A model generated the notes under the pieces. The model was not told the origin of the DNA and ran no database searches. It saw only the letters and a list, made by a program, of their open reading frames with translations. From the NCBI RefSeq assembly GCF_041435335.1, contig NZ_CP108430.1, positions 8,838,001 to 8,902,000 of the forward strand: DNA of 64,000 nucleotides, in the 5' to 3' direction. Both the position numbers and the translations under genes were made by a program. The DNA comes from Streptomyces sp. NBC_01283. Lineage in GTDB: Bacteria > Actinomycetota > Actinomycetes > Streptomycetales > Streptomycetaceae. Below are positions 43,365-53,621 of this stretch, in pieces. Every line of letters starts with the position of its first letter. Positions within the stretch are counted from its first letter, which is position 1.

Positions 43365-44609
43365 ATGACCATCAGCCGCAGGGGGCTGCTCGGGGCGGGC
43401 GCGGCGGTGGGGCTGCTGAGCGCATGTGGCTCCAACACCGGCCGCGACGACGGTGGTTCAGGCGATGGGCCGAAGTTGTCGCAGTGGTACCACCAGTACG
43501 GCGAGCAGGGCACCGAGCAGGCCGTGAAGAAGTACGCCGCCGCCTACAAGAAGGCGAACGTCAGCGTCCAGTGGCGACCCGGCAATTACGATGAGCAGAC
43601 CGCTGCCGCGCTCCTCACCGCCTCAGGACCCGATGTCTTCGAGGTCAACGGGCCGAGCCTCGACCAGATCCAGGGCAAGCAGGTCGCCGACCTCACCGAG
43701 CTGTTCGACGGCGTCAAGGATGACTTCAATCCGGCCGTCCTCGCCCCGAAGACGTACGACGGCAGGATCTGGGGCATCCCTCAGGTCGTCGACATGCAGA
43801 TGCTCTACTACCGCAAGAGCCTGCTCTCCGATGCCGGTGTGCGGCCGCCGCAGACGCTGGACGAGCTCGTGGACGCCGCGAAGAAGCTCACCTCGAAGAG
43901 GACGAAGGGCCTGTTCCTGGGCAACGACGGAGGCGCCGGCGTCCTGGGCGGCATGCCCTTGTACGCGGCCGGCCTCGAACTCGTCACCGCCGACGGCAAG
44001 GTCGGCTTCGACGACCCCGCCGCCGCCCGTGCCCTGGGCAAGATCCACCAGTTGTACGCCGACAAGTCGCTGCTCCTGGGTGCGCCCGCCGACTGGTCCG
44101 ATCCATCGGCATTCGTCCAGGGGCTGACCGCCATGCAGTGGTCGGGCCTGTGGGCGCTGCCCACGGTGCAGAAGGAACTCGGCGACGACTTCGGCGTTCT
44201 GCCGTTCCCGAAGGACGGGGCCGAGGGCAAGCCCGCGGTGCCGGTCGGCGCGTACGCCGCCGCCGTCAGTACCCGCAGCAAGCACCAGAAGGCCGGCAAG
44301 GACTTCCTCAAGTGGCTGTGGATCGACAGCACCGACCGCCAGGAGGACTTCGCCCTCGGGTACGGATTCCACATCCCGGCCCGCATGTCCCTGGCGAAGA
44401 AGGCGGAGAAGCTCAGGAAGGGCGCCGCGGCCGACGCGGTCCGCTACACCACCGACCACGGCCGCGCCGAACCCCTCCTCTGGACCCCGGCCAGCAGGAG
44501 TGCTTACCAGGACGCCCTGAGCCGCATCATCAAGGACGGCGCGAGCCCCGACGAGGAGCTCAAGAAAGTCGTGCGGAAGGTGTCAGCCGAGCTCGACCGG
44601 GTGAAGTAG
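43365..44609 (+). CDS. Sugar ABC transporter substrate-binding lipoprotein
   Basis: The 414-residue protein starts with MTISRRGLLGAGAAVGLLSA, a twin-arginine-type signal followed by the lipobox Cys (LSAC, about residue 21). The mature part is a family 1 extracellular solute-binding domain (KLSQWYHQYGEQGTEQAVKK, and a hinge near DVFEVNGPSLDQIQG). It binds a sugar or oligosaccharide outside the cell and passes it to the two permeases encoded next. No ATPase gene is present; in Streptomyces such importers commonly share the MsiK ATPase. Confidence 0.93.
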   Translation: MTISRRGLLGAGAAVGLLSACGSNTGRDDGGSGDGPKLSQWYHQYGEQGTEQAVKKYAAAYKKANVSVQWRPGNYDEQTAAALLTASGPDVFEVNGPSLDQIQGKQVADLTELFDGVKDDFNPAVLAPKTYDGRIWGIPQVVDMQMLYYRKSLLSDAGVRPPQTLDELVDAAKKLTSKRTKGLFLGNDGGAGVLGGMPLYAAGLELVTADGKVGFDDPAAARALGKIHQLYADKSLLLGAPADWSDPSAFVQGLTAMQWSGLWALPTVQKELGDDFGVLPFPKDGAEGKPAVPVGAYAAAVSTRSKHQKAGKDFLKWLWIDSTDRQEDFALGYGFHIPARMSLAKKAEKLRKGAAADAVRYTTDHGRAEPLLWTPASRSAYQDALSRIIKDGASPDEELKKVVRKVSAELDRVK

Positions 44610-44614
44610 AAGTC

Positions 44615-45568
44615 GTGACCACGACAGCCCCTCGCGAACAACAGGGCACGCGGCGCGGGAAGGTGTGGGGGAACCAGAACCGCACCCTCTGGTTCTGGGT
44701 GTTCGTCGGGCCCTTCCTGCTCGGCCTGGGCGTCTTCACGTACATCCCGCTCGGCTGGAGCGTCTACCTCAGCTTCTTCGACGCCCACAACACCGTCACC
44801 CCGGACGACTTCGTCGGCTTCGGCAACTACAGGGCGATGCTGCGGAACGAGGCGTTCACCGACAGCCTGTGGACCTTCTTCGTGTTCTCGCTCTTCATCG
44901 TCCCCGCGACGTACGCGCTCTCCCTCGCGCTCGCCCTCATGGTCCACCGGCAGCGTCGCGCCCAGGCGTTCTTCCGCTCGGTCTTCTTCCTGCCCGCGGC
45001 CTGCTCCTACGTCGTGGCCGCGCTCATCTGGAAGATGTCGATCTTCAACGGAGTGCGGTTCGGGCTCGCCAACACCGTCCTCGGCTGGTTCGGCGGCGAC
45101 CAGATCGCCTGGCTCTCGACCACCGACCCGCCCTGGTACTGGGCCGTCATCGTCACCGTGCGGCTCTGGCTCCAGGCGGGCTTCTACATGGTGCTCTTCC
45201 TCGCCGGACTCCAGCGCATCAGCCCCACCCTCTACGAGGCGGCGGCGGTCGACGGGGCGCGGCCCGGCTGGCAGGTCTTCCGGCACATCACGTTCCCGCA
45301 GTTGCGCGCCACGTCCGTGGCGGTGGTGCTGCTGCTCGTCATCAACGCGTTCCAGGCGTTCGACGAGTTCTACAACCTGCTCTCGGACTCCCGAGGCTAT
45401 CCGCCCTACGCCAGGCCCCCGCTCGTCTACCTCTACCACACGGCGCTGGGCCAGGGGCAGAACCTGGGTCTGGGCAGCGCGGGCGCCGTCCTGCTCGCCC
45501 TGATCATCGCGGTGGTGACGGTGGGGCAGGCGAAGTGGTTCGGGCTCGGCAGGAAGGAGGCGGAATGA
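44615..45568 (+). CDS. Sugar ABC transporter permease (MalF-like)
   Basis: The GTG at 44615 follows the SBP gene by five bases. The 317-residue protein has six membrane segments (LWFWVFVGPFLLGLGVFTYI is the first) and the EAA loop EAAAVDGARPGWQVFRHITF at about 208-227 that contacts the ATPase. It is one half of the import channel; the other is encoded next with a 4-bp overlap. Confidence 0.93.
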   Translation: MTTTAPREQQGTRRGKVWGNQNRTLWFWVFVGPFLLGLGVFTYIPLGWSVYLSFFDAHNTVTPDDFVGFGNYRAMLRNEAFTDSLWTFFVFSLFIVPATYALSLALALMVHRQRRAQAFFRSVFFLPAACSYVVAALIWKMSIFNGVRFGLANTVLGWFGGDQIAWLSTTDPPWYWAVIVTVRLWLQAGFYMVLFLAGLQRISPTLYEAAAVDGARPGWQVFRHITFPQLRATSVAVVLLLVINAFQAFDEFYNLLSDSRGYPPYARPPLVYLYHTALGQGQNLGLGSAGAVLLALIIAVVTVGQAKWFGLGRKEAE

Positions 45569-46425
45569 GAGAGCGTCCGACGGCCGGGCGGGGCGACGCC
45601 GTGGTCAGGGCGGGCCGCGCGCTGCGGCTCTCGCTCCTGATCGCCCTCGCGCTCCTGTTCCTGATCCCCTTCTACCTCCTCGTACGCAACGGGCTCTCGG
45701 CCGAGAGCGACATCACCTCGCCCGAGTGGACCTTCTTCCCCTCCTCGCTGCGCTGGGGGAACGTCAAGGAACTCTTCGACGACACATCGGTGCCGTTCGC
45801 GCGTTCCCTGCTCAACTCCTCGCTCATCGCGGTCGCGACGACACTGGGCACGCTGCTGCTTGCCTCGCTGGCCGGCTACGGCCTGGCCCGCATCCCGTAC
45901 CGCCACGCGAACAAGGTGTTCTACGCGATCCTCGGCACGCTGATGGTCCCGGCCTCGGTCACCTTCGTGCCCAGCTTCGTCCTGGTCTCGTCGCTGGGCT
46001 GGGTGTCGACGCTGCGGGGTCTGATCGTGCCGACCTTGTTCTCCGCCTTCGCGTGTTTCATCTTCCGGCAGTACTTCCTGGGCTTTCCAAGGGAGTTGGA
46101 GGACGCGGCGCGGGTCGACGGGCTCGGCTACTGGCGTACGTACTGGCGGGTGGTCGTGCCCAACTCCCGGCCGGTCTTCGCGGCAGTGGGCACGATCGTC
46201 TTCATCGGCGCGTGGAACTCGTTCCTGTGGCCGCTGGTCATCGGCCAGGACCGGAACGCGTGGACGGTGCAGGTGGCCCTGTCGTCGTTCACCACGTCAC
46301 AGGTGATCAGGCTGCACGAGCTCTTCATCGCGGCAGCCGTGTCGATCGTGCCGCTGCTCGTGGTGTTCCTGTTCTTCCAGCGGTGGATCGTGGCGGGGGT
46401 GGAGCGGTCGGGCATCGACGACTGA
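45565..46425 (+). CDS. Sugar ABC transporter permease (MalG-like)
   Basis: The ATG overlaps the preceding stop (ATGA) after AAGGAGG. The 286-residue protein has six helices and the EAA-type loop ELEDAARVDGLGYWRTYWRV. It pairs with the MalF-like permease. Directly behind it, on the opposite strand, lies the remnant of a glycosidase (46461-46724), which suggests that the importer once served the product of that enzyme. Confidence 0.93.
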   Translation: MRERPTAGRGDAVVRAGRALRLSLLIALALLFLIPFYLLVRNGLSAESDITSPEWTFFPSSLRWGNVKELFDDTSVPFARSLLNSSLIAVATTLGTLLLASLAGYGLARIPYRHANKVFYAILGTLMVPASVTFVPSFVLVSSLGWVSTLRGLIVPTLFSAFACFIFRQYFLGFPRELEDAARVDGLGYWRTYWRVVVPNSRPVFAAVGTIVFIGAWNSFLWPLVIGQDRNAWTVQVALSSFTTSQVIRLHELFIAAAVSIVPLLVVFLFFQRWIVAGVERSGIDD

Positions 46426-46460
46426 CCGCGCCACTTCCACGTCGGTCGGTCACCGCTCGT

Positions 46461-46724
46461 TCAGATGCGGCTGCTGTCGGAGCGGCCGAAGAGCTCGATC
46501 TCGGCGACGGCGACCTGTTTGCGCGCGGACGCGGCGTGGGCCGATTCGATGGTGAAGCGGACCCGGGTGACCTCGCCGACCCGGAAGGACCGTCGCCGGG
46601 CGCCCGTTGCCGGGTCCAGGGTGATCTCCCGGGTGGCGGTCGTGCCGTCCTTCTTGGTGACCGTGGCCGGGACCTCTTCACCCTGGCTGGCGCATCTCGT
46701 CGCCGAAACGTCCTCGGATGCCGG
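46461..46724 (-). pseudogene. C-terminal remnant of a secreted glycosidase-type protein
   Basis: Reading the minus strand from about 46680 to a TGA at 46461-46463 gives a clean beta-rich tail, EVPATVTKKDGTTATREITL then FRVGEVTRVRFTIESAHAAS and VAVAEIELFGRSDSS, which is the end of a discoidin/galactose-binding-like domain found at the C-terminus of exported glycosidases. The frame is open only to 46724, where an in-frame stop occurs, and no start codon is available. The rest of the gene is gone. Codon bias is normal, so the loss is recent. Confidence 0.65.
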
Positions 46725-46783
46725 TCACCGGGCAACGTCACTGCCTTCAAGGGCACTTCGCGCCGCGACGCGCGCGACATGAG

Positions 46784-46815
46784 TCAGGGCCGTCCGGTGA
46801 ACCGGACGGCCCTGA
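46784..46815. terminator. Very stable bidirectional hairpin
   Basis: Fifteen base pairs (TCAGGGCCGTCCGGT with ACCGGACGGCCCTGA) enclose only two bases. It separates the glycosidase remnant from the CGNR gene and is the strongest hairpin in the window. Confidence 0.82.
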
Positions 46816-46895
46816 GGGCAAAGCGGGGGGGCAATGGTGTGACCGTGTGGCCTCGCGGAAACTCAGCCGCCGTCGGCGGCCGACTTCGGACGGGG

Positions 46896-47456
46896 TTACG
46901 CGGTCACGGCGGGGGCGGTCTTCTTCCGCGCCCGGTAGGCGGCGGCCTTGAGCTTGTTGCCGCAGGACTCCATGCCGCACCACTGGCGCCGCATGCCGCG
47001 GGAGCGGTCGATGTAGACCCGCGTGCACTCCGGGTTGCCGCACTCCTTCAGCAGGGGCACGTCGGGGCCGCTGAGCAGCTCGACGGCCTGGCGGGCGACA
47101 GTCGCCAGGGCCTGGCCCGGGGTCGCCTCGTTGTGCCGCCCGGCCGCGGTGAGCTGTGGCGTCACGGGAGTCCCGCGCGCCGCGCCGTTGAGCACGGCGA
47201 GTGCCTCTCCGTCGAGCTCTTCGCCGAGACGGCGGTTGGTGAGGAGCCGGTAGACGGCCTCACGCACGGTCCTGGCCTCCCGGACGTCCTCCTCGTCACC
47301 GGGGGTGATCGCGTCCACGAGGCCGGACTCCAGATACCAGGCAGTCAGCCGCTCCGGCGTCACCAGCACCTCGAAGCGGGACGAGCGACGCGCACGCAGC
47401 GTGGCCGCGAAGTCGAGGGCCGGGTGTCCGCAGACGAATACATGGTCGAGATTCAC
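46896..47456 (-). CDS. CGNR zinc-finger regulator (ABATE domain)
   Basis: A GTG start at 47456 gives 186 residues (MNLDHVFVCGHPALDFAATL), the usual opening of ABATE-CGNR proteins; a longer frame upstream lacks similarity. The C-terminus carries the CGNR zinc finger: CGNPECTRVYIDRSRGMRRQ, then WCGMESCGNKLKAAAYRARK, where the name-giving CGNR is CGNK. It is thought to bind DNA through the finger and a small ligand through ABATE. It faces the tandem ABC-F genes in the same direction but about 80 bp downstream of them. Confidence 0.9.
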   Translation of the reverse strand: MNLDHVFVCGHPALDFAATLRARRSSRFEVLVTPERLTAWYLESGLVDAITPGDEEDVREARTVREAVYRLLTNRRLGEELDGEALAVLNGAARGTPVTPQLTAAGRHNEATPGQALATVARQAVELLSGPDVPLLKECGNPECTRVYIDRSRGMRRQWCGMESCGNKLKAAAYRARKKTAPAVTA

Positions 47457-47502
47457 ATCACCATCCTGGCAGGTGACTATTACGGAACGCAATCATCGTC
47501 AC

Positions 47503-47520
47503 CGCCCGCCCGCCCGCCCG
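47503..47520. repeat. CCCG tetranucleotide tract
   Basis: Four and a half tandem CCCG units lie just after the ABC-F stop codon. Simple-sequence slippage site of no evident function. Confidence 0.6.
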
Positions 47521-47536
47521 TGCGCAGGCGCCCGGG

Positions 47537-49195
47537 TTACTCGAGCCGGATCTCCCGGCCCTGCCACCGTCGGCGGAGCCAGCGGTCGTGGCTCGCGACG
47601 ACGATCGCGCCGGGACCGGCCCCCAGCGCCTCCTCCAGTTCGTCGCACAGGCGCGGGGAGAGATGGTTGGTGGGCTCGTCGAGCAGCAGCAGGTGGGGTG
47701 GCCGGGCCAGCAGCAGGGCCAGCGCGAGCCGCCGACGCTGCCCGACCGAAAGTCTGCCGACGGGCTTCTCCAGGTCCCCCGCGTGCAGCAGGCCGAGCGA
47801 GCTCAGCGGCACCTCATCGGCTCCCTCCGGGCCCAGCGTCATCTCGTAGGTGTCCTGGGCCGTGCGGTCGGGCCGGTCGAACACGGTGTCCTGGGCGAGC
47901 AGCCCCACCGTCAGGCCGCGCCGTCTGCGTACCTCGCCCTCGGCGGTGAGACGGCCGGTGAGCACGGCGAGCATCGTCGACTTGCCCGTTCCGTTGCCGC
48001 CCGTGACCAGCAGCCGGTCCGTCGTCGACACCTCCAGGTGATCCAGCGCGAGCCGCCCCGGCACCCGTACGTCGCGCAGCGCGACCAGGGGCTGCGGGCC
48101 TTCCTCCGCCTCGGCGGCCAGCGCTCCCGCCGCGAACCGCAGGGGGCGCGGCGGCTGTGCGACCTGGCCGCGCTCCAGCTCTTCGAGGCGTCGCGTGGCG
48201 TTGCGGACCCGGCGGGAGATCTGGCTCTGCACCCGGCCCGCCCGGTGGCCGTAGCCCATCTTCTCGTTGTCGCGCGGTCCCCGGTCCGGCGCGACCCGGT
48301 GCGCGGTCACGCCCGCCGAGCGGCGCAGTTCCGCCAGCTCCTCCTGCTCCTCTGCGTACCGCCGCTCCCAGCGCTCCCGCTCGGCGCGCTTCTGGCTCAG
48401 GTAGGCGCTGTAGTTGCCTCCGTGCCGGACCGGTCCTTCCACCGCCGGGTCGAGGTCGACGAGGTCGGTGCAGACGGCGTCGAGGAACGCCCGGTCGTGG
48501 CTCGCGGCCACCACGGTTCCCGGCAGATCGCGGAGCTGCTGTTCGAGGAAGGCGGCAGCGTCGTCGTCGAGGTGGTTGGTGGGCTCGTCGAGGAGGAGTG
48601 CCGACGGCCGCCGGACGAGCAGCGCGGCCAGGGCGAGCCGGCCGCGCTGCCCGCCGGACAGCGAGCCGAGCGTACGGTCGTGCCCGAGCGCGCCCAGGCC
48701 GAGGCCGCCGAGGACAAGTGCCGCACGGCGGTCGGCGTCCCAGGACTCACGGTCCTGGGCCAGTTCGAGGCGCCTGCCGTAGGCGTCGAGAGCGTCCTGG
48801 TGGTCAGGGGCGTCCTCGGGGACGCGGGCGAGTTCCTCGCTGAGCCTTTCGAGCTCCGCGAGGTCTTCACGGGCCTCGCGCAGCGCCTCGTCGAGGACAG
48901 CGGCGATGGTCGAACCGGTGTCGTAGGGCATCTCCTGGTGCAGAAAGCCGAGGTCACCCGGGCGCGAGACGCTTCCCGCGTCGGGTTCGTCCACACCGGC
49001 AAGGACCCGCAGCAGGGTGGACTTGCCGACGCCGTTCTCCCCGATCAGACCGATGCGGTGGCCGGGGGAGGCGGTCAGGGAGACGCCGTCCAGGACACGT
49101 CGGCCGCCGAGGTTGCGTACGAGGTCATGGGCGAGCAGAGCCGGTCGGGCATGGCTGTGGGGTCGAAGTTGGTGCTGGGGGTGGAGCTGGGGCAC
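47537..49195 (-). CDS. ABC-F ATPase, antibiotic-resistance-type (second of a pair)
   Basis: The 552-residue protein (GTG start) has two ABC domains and no membrane part: GENGVGKST, LSGGQRGRLALAALL and LLLDEPTNHLD in the first, GGNGTGKST, LSVGQRRRLALALLL and LLLDEPTNHLSP in the second, joined by a charged linker (about 255-340). The RRSAGVTAHRVAPDRGPRDN stretch in the linker is characteristic of Streptomyces TlrC/OleB-like proteins that protect ribosomes from macrolide-type drugs. The gene lies 78 bp downstream of another ABC-F gene, so the two are probably co-transcribed. Confidence 0.9.
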   Translation of the reverse strand: MPQLHPQHQLRPHSHARPALLAHDLVRNLGGRRVLDGVSLTASPGHRIGLIGENGVGKSTLLRVLAGVDEPDAGSVSRPGDLGFLHQEMPYDTGSTIAAVLDEALREAREDLAELERLSEELARVPEDAPDHQDALDAYGRRLELAQDRESWDADRRAALVLGGLGLGALGHDRTLGSLSGGQRGRLALAALLVRRPSALLLDEPTNHLDDDAAAFLEQQLRDLPGTVVAASHDRAFLDAVCTDLVDLDPAVEGPVRHGGNYSAYLSQKRAERERWERRYAEEQEELAELRRSAGVTAHRVAPDRGPRDNEKMGYGHRAGRVQSQISRRVRNATRRLEELERGQVAQPPRPLRFAAGALAAEAEEGPQPLVALRDVRVPGRLALDHLEVSTTDRLLVTGGNGTGKSTMLAVLTGRLTAEGEVRRRRGLTVGLLAQDTVFDRPDRTAQDTYEMTLGPEGADEVPLSSLGLLHAGDLEKPVGRLSVGQRRRLALALLLARPPHLLLLDEPTNHLSPRLCDELEEALGAGPGAIVVASHDRWLRRRWQGREIRLE

Positions 49196-49273
49196 AGGAA
49201 TCCGTCCGATGCGGTCGGTGGTCGGCCCGCCGGGCGCATGGCCTCGGCGCGGGCCACTTCACACACCGGCGGC

Positions 49274-50908
<1,635 letters not shown>

Positions 50909-51217
50909 GGAGGTGACCTCGAAGAAGTGAGGGCAGACAGAGCTCTGCCCTGAGCAGCGGGGGAGAGGGGGTACGACGAAGAGGGCCACGGCAGCAGCGC
51001 CCTTGCGGCGCCGGCCGATGGCCGGTCACATCCGGATCTCATCCGGAGATGTCGTCTTCACCCACCACGTCTGCGACTCCTCGATCACTGCGGTCCAGGT
51101 CTCTTGCAGCGTAACAGGTGCTTCCCGCGCGACCGGCGTGGCGCGAGGGCCTCCGCCGCGGGGCGCCTGGTCCACTCTTGGCAGGAGACCGCACGACCGA
51201 CGAACAGGAGCGGGCAG
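50909..51217 (-). promoter_or_regulatory. Structured leader of the ABC-F operon
   Basis: The 309-bp divergent region carries several hairpins on the minus-strand transcript: GGGCAGA/TCTGCCC (50931-50950) just before the start codon, CCGGCC-GAT-GGCCGG (51011-51025), and TCCGGA repeats near 51031-51047. A possible 11-codon leader ORF (minus strand 51061-51026, ending IRM-stop) precedes them. The layout fits ribosome-mediated attenuation, but no alternative fold was computed. The same region must hold the promoter of the gene at 51218. Confidence 0.45.
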
Positions 51218-51856
51218 ATGAACCGGCCCCACAGCCGCACCCCGCGACGGCCCCGGATGCGGTTCGACGGCTGGATCGCGGGCATGGGGACCGCCGGCGG
51301 GACACGCATCGTCCTCGGCCACTGGCAGCGGTCCCCCTTCGGACCGTTCAGCGACGTGATGGTGGAAGACGCGGACGGGGAACGGCTGTTGCTTGCCCCC
51401 TCGCGGGAAACAGCGGACTTCATCAGCGGCACCTACACCTTCGACACCGTACGAGTCGTCCCGGTCGAAGTGGACGTACGCGACGACACCTGGACCGCCA
51501 CGGCTGACCCGCTCAGCCTGCGCTTCACCGTCGGGCGGAGAGGGTGGCTGGGCCTGGCCCTCCGGGCCGTCCCCGACGGGATCGCCCGCCGGCCGGCGTG
51601 GAGTGCTCTGACGGACTGGCCGGCCCGCGTGCTGATGAGCGGAGTGCAGACCCGCGGCAGCGCGGGTGGGGGCCGCACGGAATGGTACGGAGCGTTGGAC
51701 CTGCATCCTTTGCGCACCGTCTCCGCCTCCTTCGACGGGGCGGACCTCGGCCCGATCGCGCCCGTCACACCACCCGTCCGCTTCGGGTTCGGCTCGGCGC
51801 CGAAGACACCGAGCCTCACGCGGATCACCACCACCGTGGCGCTGAGCCCCGAGTGA
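51218..51856 (+). CDS. Conserved hypothetical protein
   Basis: The ATG at 51218 follows AGGAG by seven bases. The 212-residue protein begins MNRPHSRTPRRP, then DGWIAGMGTAGGTRIVLGHW; further blocks are PFGPFSDVMVEDADGERLLL and the Arg/Trp-rich WTATADPLSLRFTVG. I recognise it only as a conserved actinomycete protein. It is soluble, beta-rich and without signal peptide; no catalytic motif stands out. It is divergent from the ABC-F operon. Confidence 0.72.
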   Translation: MNRPHSRTPRRPRMRFDGWIAGMGTAGGTRIVLGHWQRSPFGPFSDVMVEDADGERLLLAPSRETADFISGTYTFDTVRVVPVEVDVRDDTWTATADPLSLRFTVGRRGWLGLALRAVPDGIARRPAWSALTDWPARVLMSGVQTRGSAGGGRTEWYGALDLHPLRTVSASFDGADLGPIAPVTPPVRFGFGSAPKTPSLTRITTTVALSPE

Positions 51857-52018
51857 TCTTGAACGTCGCGGCGCGCCCACGAAGGCGGTGTCCATGCGGC
51901 GGTCTTTCGCCGCCCCGGGCCCGGATCGGTACCTGCTCGCGCCGGTAAGGTGAGGCAGCGCTGTGGTCCGGCTCGGTCGCGCGCAGGGGCTCACTAGGTG
52001 CAGGGGTGTGGCGAGCGT

Positions 52019-53590
52019 ATGAGGCGACCTGAACGGCTGTGGGCGATGCCGAGACTGGGGAACCGGCTTGCCGCGTCCCTCGCCATGCCGCTTTCCGTGC
52101 GGGGGAGTTCCGTCGCGCACCTGCTGCGCAAGGCCGCCGGGCACGACGGGGTGTGGCTGGGTACCGCGGCGGTCCTTGCGATGTCGGGTGACAGGAGCGC
52201 CCGCAGAGCCGCGCTGCGTGGAGCGGGTTCCGTCGCGATCGTCGCGGCGGTGAATCACGCCCTCGCCAAGCCGGCCGCCCGCAGCGCGCGCCCTGTGCGG
52301 GACGCGTTCCCCCGAGTCTTTCCCCGCCCGAACACGGCGTCCCTGCCGTCGAGTTCGCTGGCGTCGGCTGCCGCCTTCGTCACCGGAGTCGTCCTGGAGT
52401 CACCCCGCTCCGGCCTTGCCGTGCTGCCGTTCGCCGCAGGTCTGGCCTACGTGCGCGGCCGTGAGGGGATGGACCATCGGGGTCGCGTGGCGGCCGGGGT
52501 GATGGTGGGGATGGGCGCGGCGCTGCTCACCTGCCGCTGGTGGCCGGTGAAGCCGGAGGCCGCTGCCGCCGCGGCTCCTCCGCGCCGACCGGCACCCGCC
52601 CTCAAGGACGGCAACGGCCTGCACCTGGTGGTCAATCCGTCGTCCGGCATCGGCTGGACCAAGGACACCGTCGAAACCCTGCGGACATTGCTCCCCGAGG
52701 CCACGATCACCGCATTCGAGCCGGGCGACGACCTGTTGGCGCTACTCGACGGGGCAGCCCTGCGAGCCGTCGCGGACGGCGGGGCACTGGGCGTGTGCGG
52801 CGGCGACGGCACGGTCAACGCTGGGACGGCGACGGCCGCCCGCCACCGGGTGCCCCTCGCGGTCTTCCCCGGCGGGACGTTCAACCACTTCGCCGTGGAT
52901 CTGGGCAACCAGACCATGGAGGATGTCGCCCGCGCGATCCAGTCCGGCGACGCGGTCACCGCCGACGTGGGCCGGGCGTCGTCCCCCGCGAGGCGCGACG
53001 CCCAGACCGATGCGGGCACCCCGGGCGGCTGGCCGGGCGGAGCGACGGCCGGTGTCGCGACCGGGGGTGACCAGCAGCTCTTCGTCAACACCTTCAGCAT
53101 CGGGGTGTACTCCGAACTCGTCCACGCCCGGGAGCGCCTGGAGAAGCGCATCGGCAAGTGGCCCGCGCTGGCCGTCGGCCTGGCCAAGATCCTGGCCACC
53201 GGCAGCCCGCTCTCCGTGATAATCAACGGCCGGGCCCGCAGCATCTGGCTGCTCTTCGCGGGCAACGGCATCTACCACCCGGCCGGTTTCGCCCCGACGT
53301 ACCGCACCCAGCTCGACGACGGCTTCCTCGACATCCGCGTCGTGGAGGCCGGCACCCCCCTGGCCCGTACGAGACTCCTGCTCGCCGTGCTGACCGGGAC
53401 CCTGCACAACTCCCGCGTCCTGAGGACCGCTCAGGCACGCCGTCTCGACCTGCAGATCCTGGAGGGCGAACCGCACTTCGCCTACGACGGAGAGGTGACC
53501 GACGCCGCGCACCGCCACCTGGTCCTCGACAAGCTCCCGAAGGCGGTCACGCTGTACCGTCCCGCGGACCAGGACCAGTGGCTGCACTGA
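52019..53590 (+). CDS. PAP2-like / diacylglycerol kinase-family fusion protein, phosphatase half decayed
   Basis: The 523-residue protein (ATG 52019) joins two lipid-enzyme domains. Residues 30-175 resemble a membrane PAP2 phosphatase: NHALAKPAARSARP corresponds to the KxxxxxxRP motif, but the PSGH motif reads PSSS (110-113), lacking the catalytic His, and the third motif is reduced to MDHRGRV (151-157) without the Asp. Residues 200-520 are a DAGK/YegS-like kinase with intact GGDGTVN (261-267) and FPGGTFNHF (283-291). So the kinase should work on a lipid alcohol while the phosphatase is probably inactive. An Ala/Pro-rich linker separates the halves. An earlier GTG at 51998 is possible. Confidence 0.85.
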   Translation: MRRPERLWAMPRLGNRLAASLAMPLSVRGSSVAHLLRKAAGHDGVWLGTAAVLAMSGDRSARRAALRGAGSVAIVAAVNHALAKPAARSARPVRDAFPRVFPRPNTASLPSSSLASAAAFVTGVVLESPRSGLAVLPFAAGLAYVRGREGMDHRGRVAAGVMVGMGAALLTCRWWPVKPEAAAAAAPPRRPAPALKDGNGLHLVVNPSSGIGWTKDTVETLRTLLPEATITAFEPGDDLLALLDGAALRAVADGGALGVCGGDGTVNAGTATAARHRVPLAVFPGGTFNHFAVDLGNQTMEDVARAIQSGDAVTADVGRASSPARRDAQTDAGTPGGWPGGATAGVATGGDQQLFVNTFSIGVYSELVHARERLEKRIGKWPALAVGLAKILATGSPLSVIINGRARSIWLLFAGNGIYHPAGFAPTYRTQLDDGFLDIRVVEAGTPLARTRLLLAVLTGTLHNSRVLRTAQARRLDLQILEGEPHFAYDGEVTDAAHRHLVLDKLPKAVTLYRPADQDQWLH

Positions 53591-53621
53591 GGTGTCAGAC
53601 AGCTGTACTGAGGTGTCAGAC
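53586..53621. repeat. Two 15-bp direct repeats spanning both convergent stop codons
   Basis: ACTGAGGTGTCAGAC occurs at 53586-53600 and 53607-53621. The first copy contains the stop of the lipid kinase gene and the second the stop of the DUF1206 gene. Each copy is itself nearly palindromic (CTGA/TCAG). Confidence 0.8.

Noticed and set aside
43365..46425. LacI operator before the sugar importer
   Set aside because: I looked for the GAGAGCGCTCTC palindrome in the region before 43365 and did not find it, so this importer does not seem to belong to the regulon of the gene at 6336.
46465..46782. 105-codon plus-strand frame after the permease gene
   Set aside because: It is the complement of the glycosidase remnant and has no similarity-like features.
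45726..47849. 707-codon frame over the MalG, remnant and CGNR region
   Set aside because: Antisense or out of frame with recognised genes on both strands; no domain.
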